Below, one piece after another: positions 27,568-36,744 of a DNA stretch of 64,000 bases. The stretch is from Sulfitobacter sp. W027. GTDB taxonomy: Bacteria; Pseudomonadota; Alphaproteobacteria; Rhodobacterales; Rhodobacteraceae. Under the pieces are notes generated by a model. It was not told the origin of the DNA. It worked only from the letters and a program-made list of their open reading frames with translations, and made no database searches. Position numbers and translations under genes: made by a program. The DNA lies in assembly GCF_025143985.1 (NCBI RefSeq), contig NZ_CP083564.1:62001-126000 (forward strand). The letters are read 5' to 3'. The stretch's first letter is position 1; the number at the start of each line of letters is the position of its first letter.

Positions 27568-28463
27568 GACCCACCAAGCAAGCGGCAGATCTCATCCAAC
27601 TGATCGAGGGAGGTGTAATGTAGCGTCACCTTACCTGCTTCTTGCCCGGGTTTATGGTCCAAAACTACCTTCAATCCAAGGTTCGCCGATAGATCGCCCT
27701 CAAGTGCCTGAGTATCAGCATCCTTCTCTGAGCGCTGCGAGAGACGCTCTTTATTTACCATATTACCGCGCTCTCCAGCCTGATCTCTCTTGACCAAAGC
27801 CTCAGTCGCTCGCACGGAAAGTCCACCCTTGATGATTTGCTGTGCCAGTTTCATCGGGTCTCTCGCAGGGATCAACGCCCGCGCATGGCCTGCGCTCAAC
27901 TCATTCTGACGCACCATCTCCTGAACTGGCTCAGGTAGGTTCAAAAGGCGCAAGAGGTTTGCAATATGGCTCCGACTTTTGCCAAGCGCTTCAGCCATCT
28001 TCTCTTGCGTGTGGCCGAACTTATCCATCAGCTGCCGATACCCGGCGGCTTCCTCGACTGAGTTGAGATCGGCGCGCTGGATGTTCTCAATGATCGCGAC
28101 TTCGAGCACTTCAACATCGGTAAACTCACGCACGATAACCGGGAGGCTGTGCACCTTGGCGATCTGCGACGCGCGCCAGCGCCGCTCACCCGCCACAATT
28201 TCAAAGTTCCCGTCATTCATCGCCCGGACGATCAGGGGCTGAATAACCCCCTTCTCGCGGATCGAAGCCGCAAGATCGTCAAGGTTTTCCTGTTCAAAAC
28301 GCTTCCGCGGCTGGTCTGGATTCGGCTTAATCCGCTCGATCGGAACGAATTGCTCCGCCGCCGCGGCCCCTTTGGCGGCCACACTCTCTGTCTCTGCTAC
28401 ATCAGCCATCAGCGCCGAAAGCCCCCGGCCAAGACCCCGTTTGCGCTCTTGTTTCTCTGCCAT
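27564..28463 (-). CDS. parB: Chromosome partitioning protein ParB
   Basis: Binds parS and spreads as a CTP-dependent DNA clamp, loading SMC and guiding origin segregation with ParA (known for the family). 299 residues. GLGRGLSAL (residues 10-18) is the conserved N-terminal ParA-contact region; the CTPase motifs GVIQPLIVR and VAGERRWRAS are at about 72-80 and 93-102; the helix-turn-helix is in HTQEKMAEALGKSRSHIANLLRL at about 151-173; the C-terminal dimer domain ends LGGS. Two perfect parS sites lie 1.4 and 3.3 kb upstream, in rsmG and mnmG. Starts 12 bases after the parA stop. Confidence 0.97.
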   Translation of the reverse strand: MAEKQERKRGLGRGLSALMADVAETESVAAKGAAAAEQFVPIERIKPNPDQPRKRFEQENLDDLAASIREKGVIQPLIVRAMNDGNFEIVAGERRWRASQIAKVHSLPVIVREFTDVEVLEVAIIENIQRADLNSVEEAAGYRQLMDKFGHTQEKMAEALGKSRSHIANLLRLLNLPEPVQEMVRQNELSAGHARALIPARDPMKLAQQIIKGGLSVRATEALVKRDQAGERGNMVNKERLSQRSEKDADTQALEGDLSANLGLKVVLDHKPGQEAGKVTLHYTSLDQLDEICRLLGGS

Positions 28464-28475
28464 ACTGCCACCTTA

Positions 28476-29273
28476 TTAACCATTGTTTCTCGTAAGCTCA
28501 GCCGCCAAATCCCGGTAAGCCACTGCCCCTTTCGACGTTGGATCGTAACTTAAGACAGGCATAGCGAAGCTCGGCGCCTCACTCACCCGGACATTCCTCG
28601 GAATAACCGTCTGGAAAACCAATTCCCCGAGATTTGCACGTGCATCATTCTCTACCTGTTGCGACAGATTGTTACGCTTGTCATACATCGTCAGCAAAAC
28701 GCCTTCTATCCTCAGGTCTTTATTCCCACTCTGCCGGACCTCTCGGATTGTCAGCATCAGCTGAGACAGCCCTTCTAGAGCGAAAAATTCGCTCTGAAGC
28801 GGCACAAGAATAGAATGCGCCGCGATCATCGCGTTCACCGTAAGTAGGTTGAGTGAAGGCGGGCAGTCGATGAGGATATAGTCGAGCTCAAACTGATCCA
28901 TTTGGGTTTGCCGCAGCGCATCATGCAAGAGAAAGCTTCTCTTCTCGTTTGAGAAGAGTTCAATATCTGCGGAGCTTAGATCAACGGTCGCGGGGACAAT
29001 TAACAAACCTTTGGTTTCGGTTTGTTGAATGACATCTTGGGGCTCAATATCGTCTAACAAAAGGTCATAGGTTGTGAACTCCCGGTCCTCAACTTCGATC
29101 CCAAGACCCGTTGACGCGTTTCCTTGGGGGTCTAGATCGACGACAAGGATCCGTTTACCCGCTTCAGCTAGAGCTGCAGCAAGGTTGATCGTTGTTGTGG
29201 TCTTGCCCACGCCGCCCTTTTGGTTTGCAATAGCGATAATCTTCGGTCCAGCCGGACGAGAAAGGTCAGACAC
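28476..29273 (-). CDS. parA: Chromosome partitioning ATPase ParA
   Basis: Deviant Walker ATPase that moves ParB-parS complexes. 265 residues. IIAIANQKGGVGKTTTTIN carries the signature KGGVGKT at residues 18-24; Walker A' RILVVDLDPQGNAS and Walker B YILIDCPPSL follow. The start overlaps the end of rsmG by eight bases. The gene is visibly more A+T-rich than most of the window. Confidence 0.97.
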   Translation of the reverse strand: MSDLSRPAGPKIIAIANQKGGVGKTTTTINLAAALAEAGKRILVVDLDPQGNASTGLGIEVEDREFTTYDLLLDDIEPQDVIQQTETKGLLIVPATVDLSSADIELFSNEKRSFLLHDALRQTQMDQFELDYILIDCPPSLNLLTVNAMIAAHSILVPLQSEFFALEGLSQLMLTIREVRQSGNKDLRIEGVLLTMYDKRNNLSQQVENDARANLGELVFQTVIPRNVRVSEAPSFAMPVLSYDPTSKGAVAYRDLAAELTRNNG

Positions 29274-29871
29274 GTGTAATATCCTTAATCTTCAGAATAG
29301 CTGCGGCGGGGTTAGTCTTACTTATAACCGCCTCGCATTGGTAAGACCATTGCTCCCGAGCGGCTTGGTCTTCCTGGCGCCAATTCTGGCCCTTCGGAAA
29401 GAGCGCTGTACCATAGGGTTTCAAATGCATACTACTAAAGTCGAGAAGCTGGTTAAGATCACTTAAGGCCCGCGCCGAGAGAACGTCGGCCTGCTGGCTA
29501 TCTAGTTTCTCTATTCGTTCATTTAATACGTCGGTGCTCAAAGCCAACTCGCGCACCGCGGTGCGTAAGAATGCGCATTTGCGTTGATCGCTTTCCACTA
29601 ATGTTACCCGAAATTTCTGCTTTTCCTGATTAAGTATTCCAATTACGATACCTGGAAACCCGCCGCCACTGCCGAGATCAACCCAGTGGCCTCCTCCGGT
29701 GGCAAGTTGGAATACCTGTACGGAATCGAGGATGTGACGTTCCCAAATTTGGTCCACGCTAGCTTTGGAAACCAAATTAATCTTGGGATTCCATTTACCA
29801 ACCAGTTCTGCGAAGCACTTCAGCTTTTCAAATGTTTCACGTGAAACATTCTCTGCGTCGAATGAGTTCAT
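29266..29871 (-). CDS. rsmG: 16S rRNA m7G527 methyltransferase RsmG
   Basis: Methylates N7 of G527 in 16S rRNA; its loss gives low-level streptomycin resistance in other bacteria. 201 residues. The SAM site [13 protein letters not shown] is at about residues 69-81, [12 protein letters not shown] at about 96-107. Residues 8-14 (NVSRETF) are encoded by a perfect 20-base palindrome that contains parS, so the N-terminal sequence doubles as a ParB site. ATGA overlap with mnmG upstream and an eight-base overlap with parA downstream. Confidence 0.95.
   Translation of the reverse strand: MNSFDAENVSRETFEKLKCFAELVGKWNPKINLVSKASVDQIWERHILDSVQVFQLATGGGHWVDLGSGGGFPGIVIGILNQEKQKFRVTLVESDQRKCAFLRTAVRELALSTDVLNERIEKLDSQQADVLSARALSDLNQLLDFSSMHLKPYGTALFPKGQNWRQEDQAAREQWSYQCEAVISKTNPAAAILKIKDITRV
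29833..29848. promoter_or_regulatory. parS: parS site inside rsmG
   Basis: TGTTTCACGTGAAACA, identical to the bacterial parS consensus; the palindrome extends to 20 bases (29831-29850). It lies in codons 8-14 of rsmG and about 5.3 kb from the proposed origin. Predicted nucleation site for ParB. Confidence 0.93.
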
Positions 29872-31739
29872 GCGGATCTTTTCCCAGACCCACGCTTCAA
29901 TCTGGCGAGGATCAAAGTTAATGCGGCCGGAGTCATTCCATCAATTCTAGCCGCCTGCGCCATTGTTTCAGGTCTGGCTGCGAATATTTTAGTCTTCAAC
30001 TCATTTGAAAGGCCCGAAAGTGAGGTAAAATCGAAGTCTAAAGGTATCCGAAGGTCCTCGTCTTTCTTTAGCAGATCGATTTCTTTCTGCTGTCGCGCGA
30101 TGTATGTTGCGTAGAGAGCATCACGCTCAACCTGCCGCCGTACCTCGGCAGGCGTACTGGCCAAGCGCTCGTCAAGTAGAAGCAGGTCTTCAAACTTGAC
30201 ATCCGGAAACGCTAGAACTTGGATGCCGTTCCGCTTAGATCCATCCTGATTAACAGCGATGCCCACGGAGGAAAGCTCCTTCGGGGTATATTCCTTGGAT
30301 GTGAGAAGTTCTTTGACGGAATCCAACGACGCCTGCTTCTGCACAAAGGTATCTTCGCGACTGCGAGATGCGCAGCCTAGTTTAATAGCCAATGGTGTCA
30401 GACGCTGGTCAGCGTTGTCCGCGCGGAGCGACAGTCGGAATTCGGCCCGAGAGGTGAACATGCGATAGGGTTCGGTAACCCCCCTCGTCGTAAGGTCGTC
30501 GATCATTACCCCGATATAGCTATCAGAGCGCCCGAAGGTGACATTCGCTTTACCCTGCGCGGAAAGGGCAGCGTTTAGCCCGGCTACGAGACCCTGTGCC
30601 GCGGCCTCCTCGTATCCAGTTGTACCGTTAATCTGACCGGCGAAGTACAGGCCTGGAATGGTTCGAACCGACAACGTCGAAGACAGCGCCCGCGGGTCAA
30701 CGTAGTCATACTCGATCGCGTAGCCAGGTTGAAGAATAACGGCATTCTCTAAACCGACCATGCTCCGCACATAGGCCTCCTGCACCTCCGCAGGAAGTGA
30801 GGTCGAAATTCCGTTAGGATAGATCGTATAATCATCGGCCCCCTCAGGCTCCAGAAAAACCTGATGCGAGTCCTTATCGGCAAAGCGCACAACTTTATCT
30901 TCGATTGACGGACAATATCGAGGTCCTACACCATCAATATGACCGCCGTACATGGCAGAGCGCTCAAGGTTATCACGGATGATTTGATGGGTTTCTGCGT
31001 TTGTATGGGTGATCCCGCAGGCGACTTGAGGCGCTGAAATCGATTTCGACAGGAAGGAGAACAGAACAGGTTCATCATCCCCCGGCTGCTCTTCCAAGAG
31101 CTCCCAGTTGATGGTCCGACCATCCAACCGTGGGGGTGTACCCGTCTTAAGCCGGCCCATCGGAAGATTGAAAGAATCAATTCGCTCTGCTAATTTCACC
31201 GATGCTCTGTCGCCCATGCGACCGCCTTCGTGCGATTTGTCACCGATGTGTATCACGCCACGTAAGAAGGTGCCGGTTGTCAAAACGACCGAAGCGGCGG
31301 ACACGGTATCTCCATCGGCGAGCAGAACCCCTGCAACCGCCTCGTCCACCATAACGAAGTCAACCACTTCACCCTCAATGATCTCAAGGTTCTCTTGAGC
31401 CTCGATCTCCTCCAGCATTTCCCTGCGGTAGATTTTTCGGTCGGCCTGCGCGCGGGGACCCTGTACCGCAGGGCCCTTCCGTCGGTTCAAAAGGCGGAAC
31501 TGGATACCGGCCTTATCAGCGACGCGACCCATCACGCCATCCATTGCGTCGATCTCGCGAACGAGGTGCCCTTTTCCGAGCCCCCCGATGGCCGGATTAC
31601 AGGACATCACACCGATACCATCGCGGCTCATGGTCACGAGAGCCGTGCGCGCGCCGATCCGAGCAGACGCGTGAGCCGCCTCGGCCCCAGCGTGGCCACC
31701 GCCAATCACGATCACATCAAAATGTTTCACGTGAAACAC
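29868..31739 (-). CDS. mnmG: tRNA uridine 5-carboxymethylaminomethyl modification enzyme MnmG
   Basis: FAD protein that with MnmE modifies the wobble uridine of several tRNAs. From the GTG at 31739 it is 623 residues, the family length. [16 protein letters not shown] is the FAD-binding loop at residues 7-22; [19 protein letters not shown] and LTTGTFLRG follow; the two conserved PROSITE regions ([15 protein letters not shown] and [19 protein letters not shown]) are intact. Start codons: GTG at 31739 and GTG at 31730 both lie in the parS sequence; the ATG at 31796 would overlap mnmE by 53 bases and is less likely. The first residues (V)FHVKH are encoded by parS. Confidence 0.95.
   Translation of the reverse strand: MFHVKHFDVIVIGGGHAGAEAAHASARIGARTALVTMSRDGIGVMSCNPAIGGLGKGHLVREIDAMDGVMGRVADKAGIQFRLLNRRKGPAVQGPRAQADRKIYRREMLEEIEAQENLEIIEGEVVDFVMVDEAVAGVLLADGDTVSAASVVLTTGTFLRGVIHIGDKSHEGGRMGDRASVKLAERIDSFNLPMGRLKTGTPPRLDGRTINWELLEEQPGDDEPVLFSFLSKSISAPQVACGITHTNAETHQIIRDNLERSAMYGGHIDGVGPRYCPSIEDKVVRFADKDSHQVFLEPEGADDYTIYPNGISTSLPAEVQEAYVRSMVGLENAVILQPGYAIEYDYVDPRALSSTLSVRTIPGLYFAGQINGTTGYEEAAAQGLVAGLNAALSAQGKANVTFGRSDSYIGVMIDDLTTRGVTEPYRMFTSRAEFRLSLRADNADQRLTPLAIKLGCASRSREDTFVQKQASLDSVKELLTSKEYTPKELSSVGIAVNQDGSKRNGIQVLAFPDVKFEDLLLLDERLASTPAEVRRQVERDALYATYIARQQKEIDLLKKDEDLRIPLDFDFTSLSGLSNELKTKIFAARPETMAQAARIDGMTPAALTLILARLKRGSGKRSA
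31723..31738. promoter_or_regulatory. parS: parS site at the start of mnmG
   Basis: TGTTTCACGTGAAACA, a perfect match, occupying codons 1-6 of mnmG just after the mnmE stop. About 3.4 kb from the proposed origin. Bound ParB could block initiation or transcription here, so mnmG expression may feel segregation state; that last point is inference. Confidence 0.93.
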
Positions 31740-31743
31740 TCCA

Positions 31744-33030
31744 TCATTTACCAACGCAAAAGCTGGAGAAGATTTCATCCAGCAGGTTTTCAACATCTAT
31801 GCGGCCTACGAGGGATTCCAACGCCCGAATTGCAAAACGAAGTTCTTCCGCTGCCAGATCGTAGCTATCCGGACCGCGACTCAGAATAACATCAACTTCA
31901 GCCAAACACGAGACGGCTTGCTCCAAAGCGACACGATGCCGCTCATGGGTCGCAAGGCCAATATTTGTACTGCGATCTGAAAGAGTTGCCTGTATCCGGG
32001 CAATGAGTTCAGAAACGCCCTGCCCGGTTTTTCCGGAAATCCCATTCTCTGTGACTGAAATGAGATCCGCCTTCGGAAGCAGAACGATGTCCTCCGACTC
32101 CGGTGTGAGCATCAGTAATTCATCCGGTGCGGCGAGAAAAACCCTAAGGTCAGCCGCTTTGGCGCGTTCAATGGCGCGTTCTATACCGATGGTTTCGATC
32201 TGGTCCCCGCTGTCCCTGAGACCCGCCGTGTCCAAAAGTGTGACGGGAATACCGCCGAGGTCCATCCTTACTTCAATAACATCTCGGGTCGTACCTGCAA
32301 ATTCGGAGGTGATCGCAGCGTCCCTGCCTGCCAAGGCATTTAACAGTGTAGACTTCCCAGCGTTTGGCGCACCAATGATCGCAACCTCGAACCCGGATCG
32401 CACGCGTTCGGCGACATGGGTGCCGCGGGCCTCTGCCATTAATTCAGCACTGACCTTTGTAAGAAGCGCGTCGACCTCTGGGGTGACATCAACCGGAACC
32501 TCTTCGTCCGCGAAGTCGATGGTCGCTTCCAGCAAGGCAGCGGCACGGATCAGATCTTTACGCCACTCTTCCACGCGGGCACCGAGGTGCCCGGAAAGCA
32601 CGCGGAGCGCCTGTTTGCGCTGAGCCTCAGTTTCCGCCTCAATGAGATCCGCCAGCCCTTCGACCTGCGCAAGGTCGAGCTTTTCGTTTTCCAACGCACG
32701 ACGGGTAAATTCCCCGGCTTCGGCCATTCGGGTGTCTGTAAATGTCGAAAGCAGTGAAAGTATCGCGCGGACGACGGCGATAGACCCGTGCAATTGAAGT
32801 TCGATAACATCTTCGCCGGTGAAGGAATTCGGCCCTGGAAAGCTCAACACCAGAGCCTGATCTATGACCTCTCCGTCAATGCCCCGCAGCTTACGTAGCA
32901 CACTGTCGCGCCCCTCAGGGCGTTTACCAGAGATCTCCTGCGCGATTGCGAAGGCGCGTGGCCCGGAGATGCGGATCACCGCAACCCCGGCACGGCCCGG
33001 CGCTGACGCTTGGGCGAATATCGTATCCAT
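31744..33030 (-). CDS. mnmE: tRNA modification GTPase MnmE
   Basis: Partner of MnmG in wobble uridine modification. 428 residues. N-terminal tetrahydrofolate-binding domain ([22 protein letters not shown]), a helical domain, then a G domain with G1 [14 protein letters not shown] near residues 220-233, the switch [10 protein letters not shown] and [13 protein letters not shown], and the C-terminal FCVGK with the conserved Cys. Ends four bases before the mnmG GTG. Confidence 0.97.
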   Translation of the reverse strand: MDTIFAQASAPGRAGVAVIRISGPRAFAIAQEISGKRPEGRDSVLRKLRGIDGEVIDQALVLSFPGPNSFTGEDVIELQLHGSIAVVRAILSLLSTFTDTRMAEAGEFTRRALENEKLDLAQVEGLADLIEAETEAQRKQALRVLSGHLGARVEEWRKDLIRAAALLEATIDFADEEVPVDVTPEVDALLTKVSAELMAEARGTHVAERVRSGFEVAIIGAPNAGKSTLLNALAGRDAAITSEFAGTTRDVIEVRMDLGGIPVTLLDTAGLRDSGDQIETIGIERAIERAKAADLRVFLAAPDELLMLTPESEDIVLLPKADLISVTENGISGKTGQGVSELIARIQATLSDRSTNIGLATHERHRVALEQAVSCLAEVDVILSRGPDSYDLAAEELRFAIRALESLVGRIDVENLLDEIFSSFCVGK

Positions 33031-33062
33031 AATTCACTAACCTATTGTTATTAATAAATAAC

Positions 33063-34334
33063 TCAGGTGTTCATGGAGTCGAAGAAGTCAGAATTCGACT
33101 TGGTTTGCTTGAGTTTGCCGAGCAGGAACTCAATGGCATCGGTGGTACCCATCGGATTGAGGATGCGGCGCAGGACAAAGGTTTTCTGTAGGTCCACCTT
33201 GTCGACCAGCAGGTCCTCTTTCCGGGTGCCAGATTTGAGGATGTCGATCGCCGGGAAGACGCGCTTGTCGGCGATCTTGCGGTCCAGCACGATCTCGGAG
33301 TTGCCGGTGCCTTTAAACTCTTCGAAAATCACTTCGTCCATACGGCTGCCGGTGTCGATCAGCGCGGTGGCGATGATGGTGAGCGAGCCGCCCTCTTCGA
33401 TGTTCCGCGCCGCACCGAAGAATCGCTTGGGGCGCTGTAGAGCGTTGGCGTCGACACCACCGGTCAAAACCTTGCCCGAGGACGGGACCACGGTGTTGAA
33501 GGCGCGGCCCAGACGGGTGATCGAATCGAGCAGGATCACCACGTCGCGCTTGTGTTCGACGAGACGCTTCGCCTTCTCGATCACCATCTCAGAAACAGCC
33601 ACGTGACGCGTCGCCGGCTCGTCGAAGGTGGAGGAGACGACCTCACCCTTCACCGAACGCTGCATGTCCGTCACCTCTTCGGGGCGTTCATCGATCAGCA
33701 GAACAATGAGATAGCATTCTGGGTGGTTCTTTTCGATGCTGTTGGCGATGTTTTGCAGCAGCACGGTTTTACCGGTGCGCGGCGGGGCGACGATCAGCGA
33801 ACGTTGACCCTTACCGATTGGCGACACGAGGTCGATGATCCGCGCTGAACGGTCCTTGATCGTGGGGTCGTCGACCTCCATCGTCAGGCGCTCGTCAGGG
33901 TAGAGCGGCGTCAGGTTTTCAAAAGCAACCTTATGGCGGGCCTTCTCAGGTGCCTCGAAGTTGATCTTGGTCACTTCGGTCAGCGCGAAATAGCGTTCTG
34001 TATCGTCAGGCGCCTTGATCAACCCTTCGATGGTATCCCCGGTGCGCAGCGACCACTTTCGGATCATGTCGGGCGAGACGTAGATGTCATCGGGGCCCGG
34101 CAGGTAGTTCGCTTCAGGCGAGCGCAGGAAGCCGAATCCGTCTTGCAGGACCTCCAGCACCCCGTCACCTGAGATCTCCCAACCCTCATCCGCGCGTTCG
34201 CGGAGAATTTGGAACATCATCTCGCCTTTGCGCATGGTCGAGGCATTTTCGATTTCCAGCTCTTCGGCCATGGCGAGCAGGTTCTTCGGCGTCTGCGCCT
34301 TGAGATCAGCGAGGTTCAGCGTTTCGGTTGTCAT
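33063..34334 (-). CDS. rho: Transcription termination factor Rho
   Basis: Hexameric RNA helicase. 423 residues: the N-terminal helix bundle, RNA-binding OSB fold ([30 protein letters not shown]), Walker [17 protein letters not shown] near residues 180-195, and Walker [16 protein letters not shown]. No large insertions. The 124-base gap to hemJ holds no gene and presumably the promoter; only 32 bases separate rho from mnmE. Confidence 0.98.
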   Translation of the reverse strand: MTTETLNLADLKAQTPKNLLAMAEELEIENASTMRKGEMMFQILRERADEGWEISGDGVLEVLQDGFGFLRSPEANYLPGPDDIYVSPDMIRKWSLRTGDTIEGLIKAPDDTERYFALTEVTKINFEAPEKARHKVAFENLTPLYPDERLTMEVDDPTIKDRSARIIDLVSPIGKGQRSLIVAPPRTGKTVLLQNIANSIEKNHPECYLIVLLIDERPEEVTDMQRSVKGEVVSSTFDEPATRHVAVSEMVIEKAKRLVEHKRDVVILLDSITRLGRAFNTVVPSSGKVLTGGVDANALQRPKRFFGAARNIEEGGSLTIIATALIDTGSRMDEVIFEEFKGTGNSEIVLDRKIADKRVFPAIDILKSGTRKEDLLVDKVDLQKTFVLRRILNPMGTTDAIEFLLGKLKQTKSNSDFFDSMNT

Positions 34335-34458
34335 GGGGCATCCTGTTCAGCCGCAGCAGAATGCGGGCTGGTCGATCATTTGAATGTGGCAAGCAGAAAC
34401 CGCCCCGGACGGGACAGTGGCGCAGATATAGGCAACGGGATCGCTTGAGTCAATCGGC

Positions 34459-34908
34459 CTAGAATTTCACCACGACGGAGAAGACGATCACAATCATCAA
34501 AAGCGTCGGCACCTCGTTCAAAAGTCGGAACTGACGGCCTGTGACCGTGCTCTGCCCCTTTTCGACGGATCTAACCTGTTTCGTTAGCCAAATATGAAAA
34601 ACCGTCATGGCAATGACGCTGGCACCCTTGGTCCAAGGCCAGATCATCGTCCAGTCCACGATTCCGGGCGTTAGAACGAGGGCGAGACCGAAGACCCAGG
34701 TCGCCATCATCGCGGGCCGCATGATGAACTGAGCGAGCTTGTACTCCATCATCGAGAAAGTCGCATGCATCTGCCCAGTCGCGCCCGCCTGTTCGACATG
34801 ATGCACAAAGAGGCGGGGCAGATAGAACAGCGCGGCCATCCAACTGATGACGGACACGATATGGAGCGCTTTGATCCATGGATAAGCCAGACTGAGAAAA
34901 TCAAACAT
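34459..34908 (-). CDS. hemJ: Protoporphyrinogen IX oxidase HemJ
   Basis: Membrane enzyme oxidising protoporphyrinogen IX, replacing HemG or HemY in many proteobacteria. 149 residues with four or five membrane segments: SLAYPWIKALHIVSVISWMAALFYLPRLFVHH contains the conserved His and the W-x-A-x-x-x-Y-L-P-R-L motif at residues 7-38; later segments are near 60-80, 90-108 and 130-147. It borders the proposed origin and is transcribed away from it. Confidence 0.93.
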   Translation of the reverse strand: MFDFLSLAYPWIKALHIVSVISWMAALFYLPRLFVHHVEQAGATGQMHATFSMMEYKLAQFIMRPAMMATWVFGLALVLTPGIVDWTMIWPWTKGASVIAMTVFHIWLTKQVRSVEKGQSTVTGRQFRLLNEVPTLLMIVIVFSVVVKF

Positions 34909-34914
34909 GGGGAA

Positions 34915-35315
34915 AGCTCCGGTGTGTGTGCTTCTTTCTTAATAAATAAGAAAAGAGAAAAGATGTAGTTGATTGTAGGGAAACGGATTCCTGTGGATTA
35001 ATGATTTATACCGCCGCTTATCAACAGGTGAACAAACGTAACGGACCCCTGTGGAAAAAATCTCTTCGATTCTCGAAAATCGAAAGTCATCAATGACTTG
35101 CCAGCGTATTTTCCGGGGGACAAAATGTATCGAACCGGGGATAACCAGTGAACTGGAGTGGTTATACGCACAAGCGGCTTATCCCTATCCCTCGGGGTGG
35201 GAATCGGCGACAAAAACCACGACTCGGGGCGAGATCTGCGGACTTGTGCTGTCAACGTTTATCTCGCAGAACAAATCCTCAAGATTTGCGCCAGATCATC
35301 ACAGGGTTATCCACA
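34915..35315. other. oriC: Probable chromosomal replication origin (oriC)
   Basis: A 406-base gap with no convincing gene between hemJ (minus) and maf (plus). An AT-rich tract (34930-34978) lies on the left. DnaA-box matches to TTATCCACA: perfect at 35307-35315, eight of nine at 34992-35000 (reverse), 35018-35026 and 35050-35058 (reverse), and weaker seven-of-nine sites at 35136-35144, 35162-35170 and 35179-35187. Four GANTC sites, the CcrM target, are at 34986, 35068, 35201 and 35221. Genes on both sides run outward, and parAB with two parS sites lie within 8 kb. This matches alphaproteobacterial origins in layout. Confidence 0.82.
35307..35315 (+). promoter_or_regulatory. Perfect DnaA box abutting maf start
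   Basis: TTATCCACA; its last A is the A of the maf ATG. As well as a role in initiation, bound DnaA would sit on the maf ribosome site region at the DNA level and could repress transcription into maf. Confidence 0.75.
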
Positions 35316-35914
35316 TGCCGCAAAAATTCATCCTCGCCTCCGGCTCGGAGATACGTGCGAAACTCATGGCACAGGCGCAGATCCCGCATGAGGTGATCCC
35401 GGCGCGGATCGACGAAGAGATGATCACCGCCGCCCTTAAAGGCGAAGCGGCCAAACCGCGCGATATTGCCGATACATTAGCTGAAATGAAGGCGCGAAAG
35501 GTGAGTGAGAAGCACCCCGGCGCACTGGTTCTGGGATGTGATCAGGTTTTGGAGCATCGCGGAGAGATGTTGCACAAACCGGCCAACCGGGAGGAGGCCA
35601 TCGCACAATTGCAGCGGCTGCGCGGGGATCGTCATTCGCTGCTCTCTGCTGCCGTTCTTTATGAAGACGCGAAACCGCTCTGGCGGCATGTCGGCCAAGT
35701 TCGGCTGCGGATGCGCGAGGCGAGCGACACCTATATCGCCGATTACGTTGATCGGAACTGGGACAGCATCCGCCACGCCGTGGGCTGTTATAAGCTGGAA
35801 GAAGAAGGCGTGCGGCTGTTCAGCCAAATCGAGGGGGATTACTTTCACGTCCTCGGTATGCCATTTCTTGAACTGCTGAATTACCTGACGCTGCGCGGAG
35901 ACCTCACGACATGA
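35315..35914 (+). CDS. maf: Maf family nucleotide pyrophosphatase
   Basis: House-cleaning hydrolase of the Maf/YceF group acting on dTTP, UTP or modified nucleotides. 199 residues from MPQKFILASGSEIRAKLM; the signature is (L)ASGSxxR at residues 7-13 and the catalytic VLGCDQVLEH at about 71-80. The QNRDSIRHAVG-like block (NWDSIRHAVGCYKLEEEG) follows. The reading frame extends upstream into the origin region but without family sequence. ATGA overlap with aroE. An alternative link of Maf to septum inhibition is known from Bacillus only. Confidence 0.92.
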   Translation: MPQKFILASGSEIRAKLMAQAQIPHEVIPARIDEEMITAALKGEAAKPRDIADTLAEMKARKVSEKHPGALVLGCDQVLEHRGEMLHKPANREEAIAQLQRLRGDRHSLLSAAVLYEDAKPLWRHVGQVRLRMREASDTYIADYVDRNWDSIRHAVGCYKLEEEGVRLFSQIEGDYFHVLGMPFLELLNYLTLRGDLTT

Positions 35915-36744
35915 GCCTGTCCAAAATCCCCCTTGCCGGTGTGATCGGATCGCCCATCGCGCATTCCAAATCCCCGCAACTGCACCGCCATTGGCTAGAG
36001 ACCTACGGCATTGCGGGGCACTATGTCCCGCTCGATGTGGCACCGGGCGACCTTGCGGAGGTGCTCAGAACGCTGCCCAAGATGGGTTTTGTGGGGGTCA
36101 ATCTCACGATCCCCCATAAAGAAGCGGTGATGAAGATCGCGGATCTCATAACCGACCGCGCCACATTGATCGGGGCGGCGAATACATTGATCTTCCGCGC
36201 AGACGGGAAAATCCACGCCGACAATACGGATGGTTACGGGTTCATCGAAAACCTGAAAGCCGGAGCGCCCGATTGGGATCCCAAATCTGGACCAGCCGCG
36301 ATCTTGGGTGCCGGCGGTGCAGCGCGGGCTGTGGTGTCGTCCCTTTTGGATGCGGGCGTGCCTGAGATCTGCCTGTCCAACCGCACCCGCGTGCGGGCAG
36401 AGCAGTTGCAGCGCGATTTCGGCAGCAGGGTGAAGGTCATCGATTGGGTGCAGGCGGGCAATATGATTGACCATGCCGCCTTGGTGGTGAACACCACATC
36501 TCTTGGCATGATCGGCAAGGGTGCCTTGCGTGTACCGCTGGATGGTCTGCGCCCGGGCACAGTTGTGACCGACCTTGTTTATGCGCCGCTGCGCACGCAT
36601 CTGCTTGAGACTGCTAAGGAAATGGGCTGCGTCACGGTCGACGGGCTTGGCATGTTGCTGCATCAGGCGGTCCCCGCGTTTGAGCGTTGGTTCGGCCAGC
36701 GGCCAGAGGTCAACCGCGCCACGCGGACGGCGGTGCTGCGCTGA
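35911..36744 (+). CDS. aroE: Shikimate dehydrogenase
   Basis: Reduces 3-dehydroshikimate with NADPH. 277 residues. GVIGSPIAHSKSPQLHRHWL (residues 10-29) is the substrate-binding N-terminus, NLTIPHKEAV carries the catalytic Lys, DNTDGYGF the Asp, and AILGAGGAARAVVSSLL the NADP loop. Overlaps maf by ATGA and coaE by TGATG, so maf-aroE-coaE-dnaQ form one unit. Confidence 0.97.
   Translation: MSLSKIPLAGVIGSPIAHSKSPQLHRHWLETYGIAGHYVPLDVAPGDLAEVLRTLPKMGFVGVNLTIPHKEAVMKIADLITDRATLIGAANTLIFRADGKIHADNTDGYGFIENLKAGAPDWDPKSGPAAILGAGGAARAVVSSLLDAGVPEICLSNRTRVRAEQLQRDFGSRVKVIDWVQAGNMIDHAALVVNTTSLGMIGKGALRVPLDGLRPGTVVTDLVYAPLRTHLLETAKEMGCVTVDGLGMLLHQAVPAFERWFGQRPEVNRATRTAVLR

Noticed and set aside
35051-35314. 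Extended upstream reading frame of maf through the origin region.
   Set aside because: Residues before MPQKFILAS show no Maf similarity and would code through DnaA boxes; the family start at 35315 is clear.
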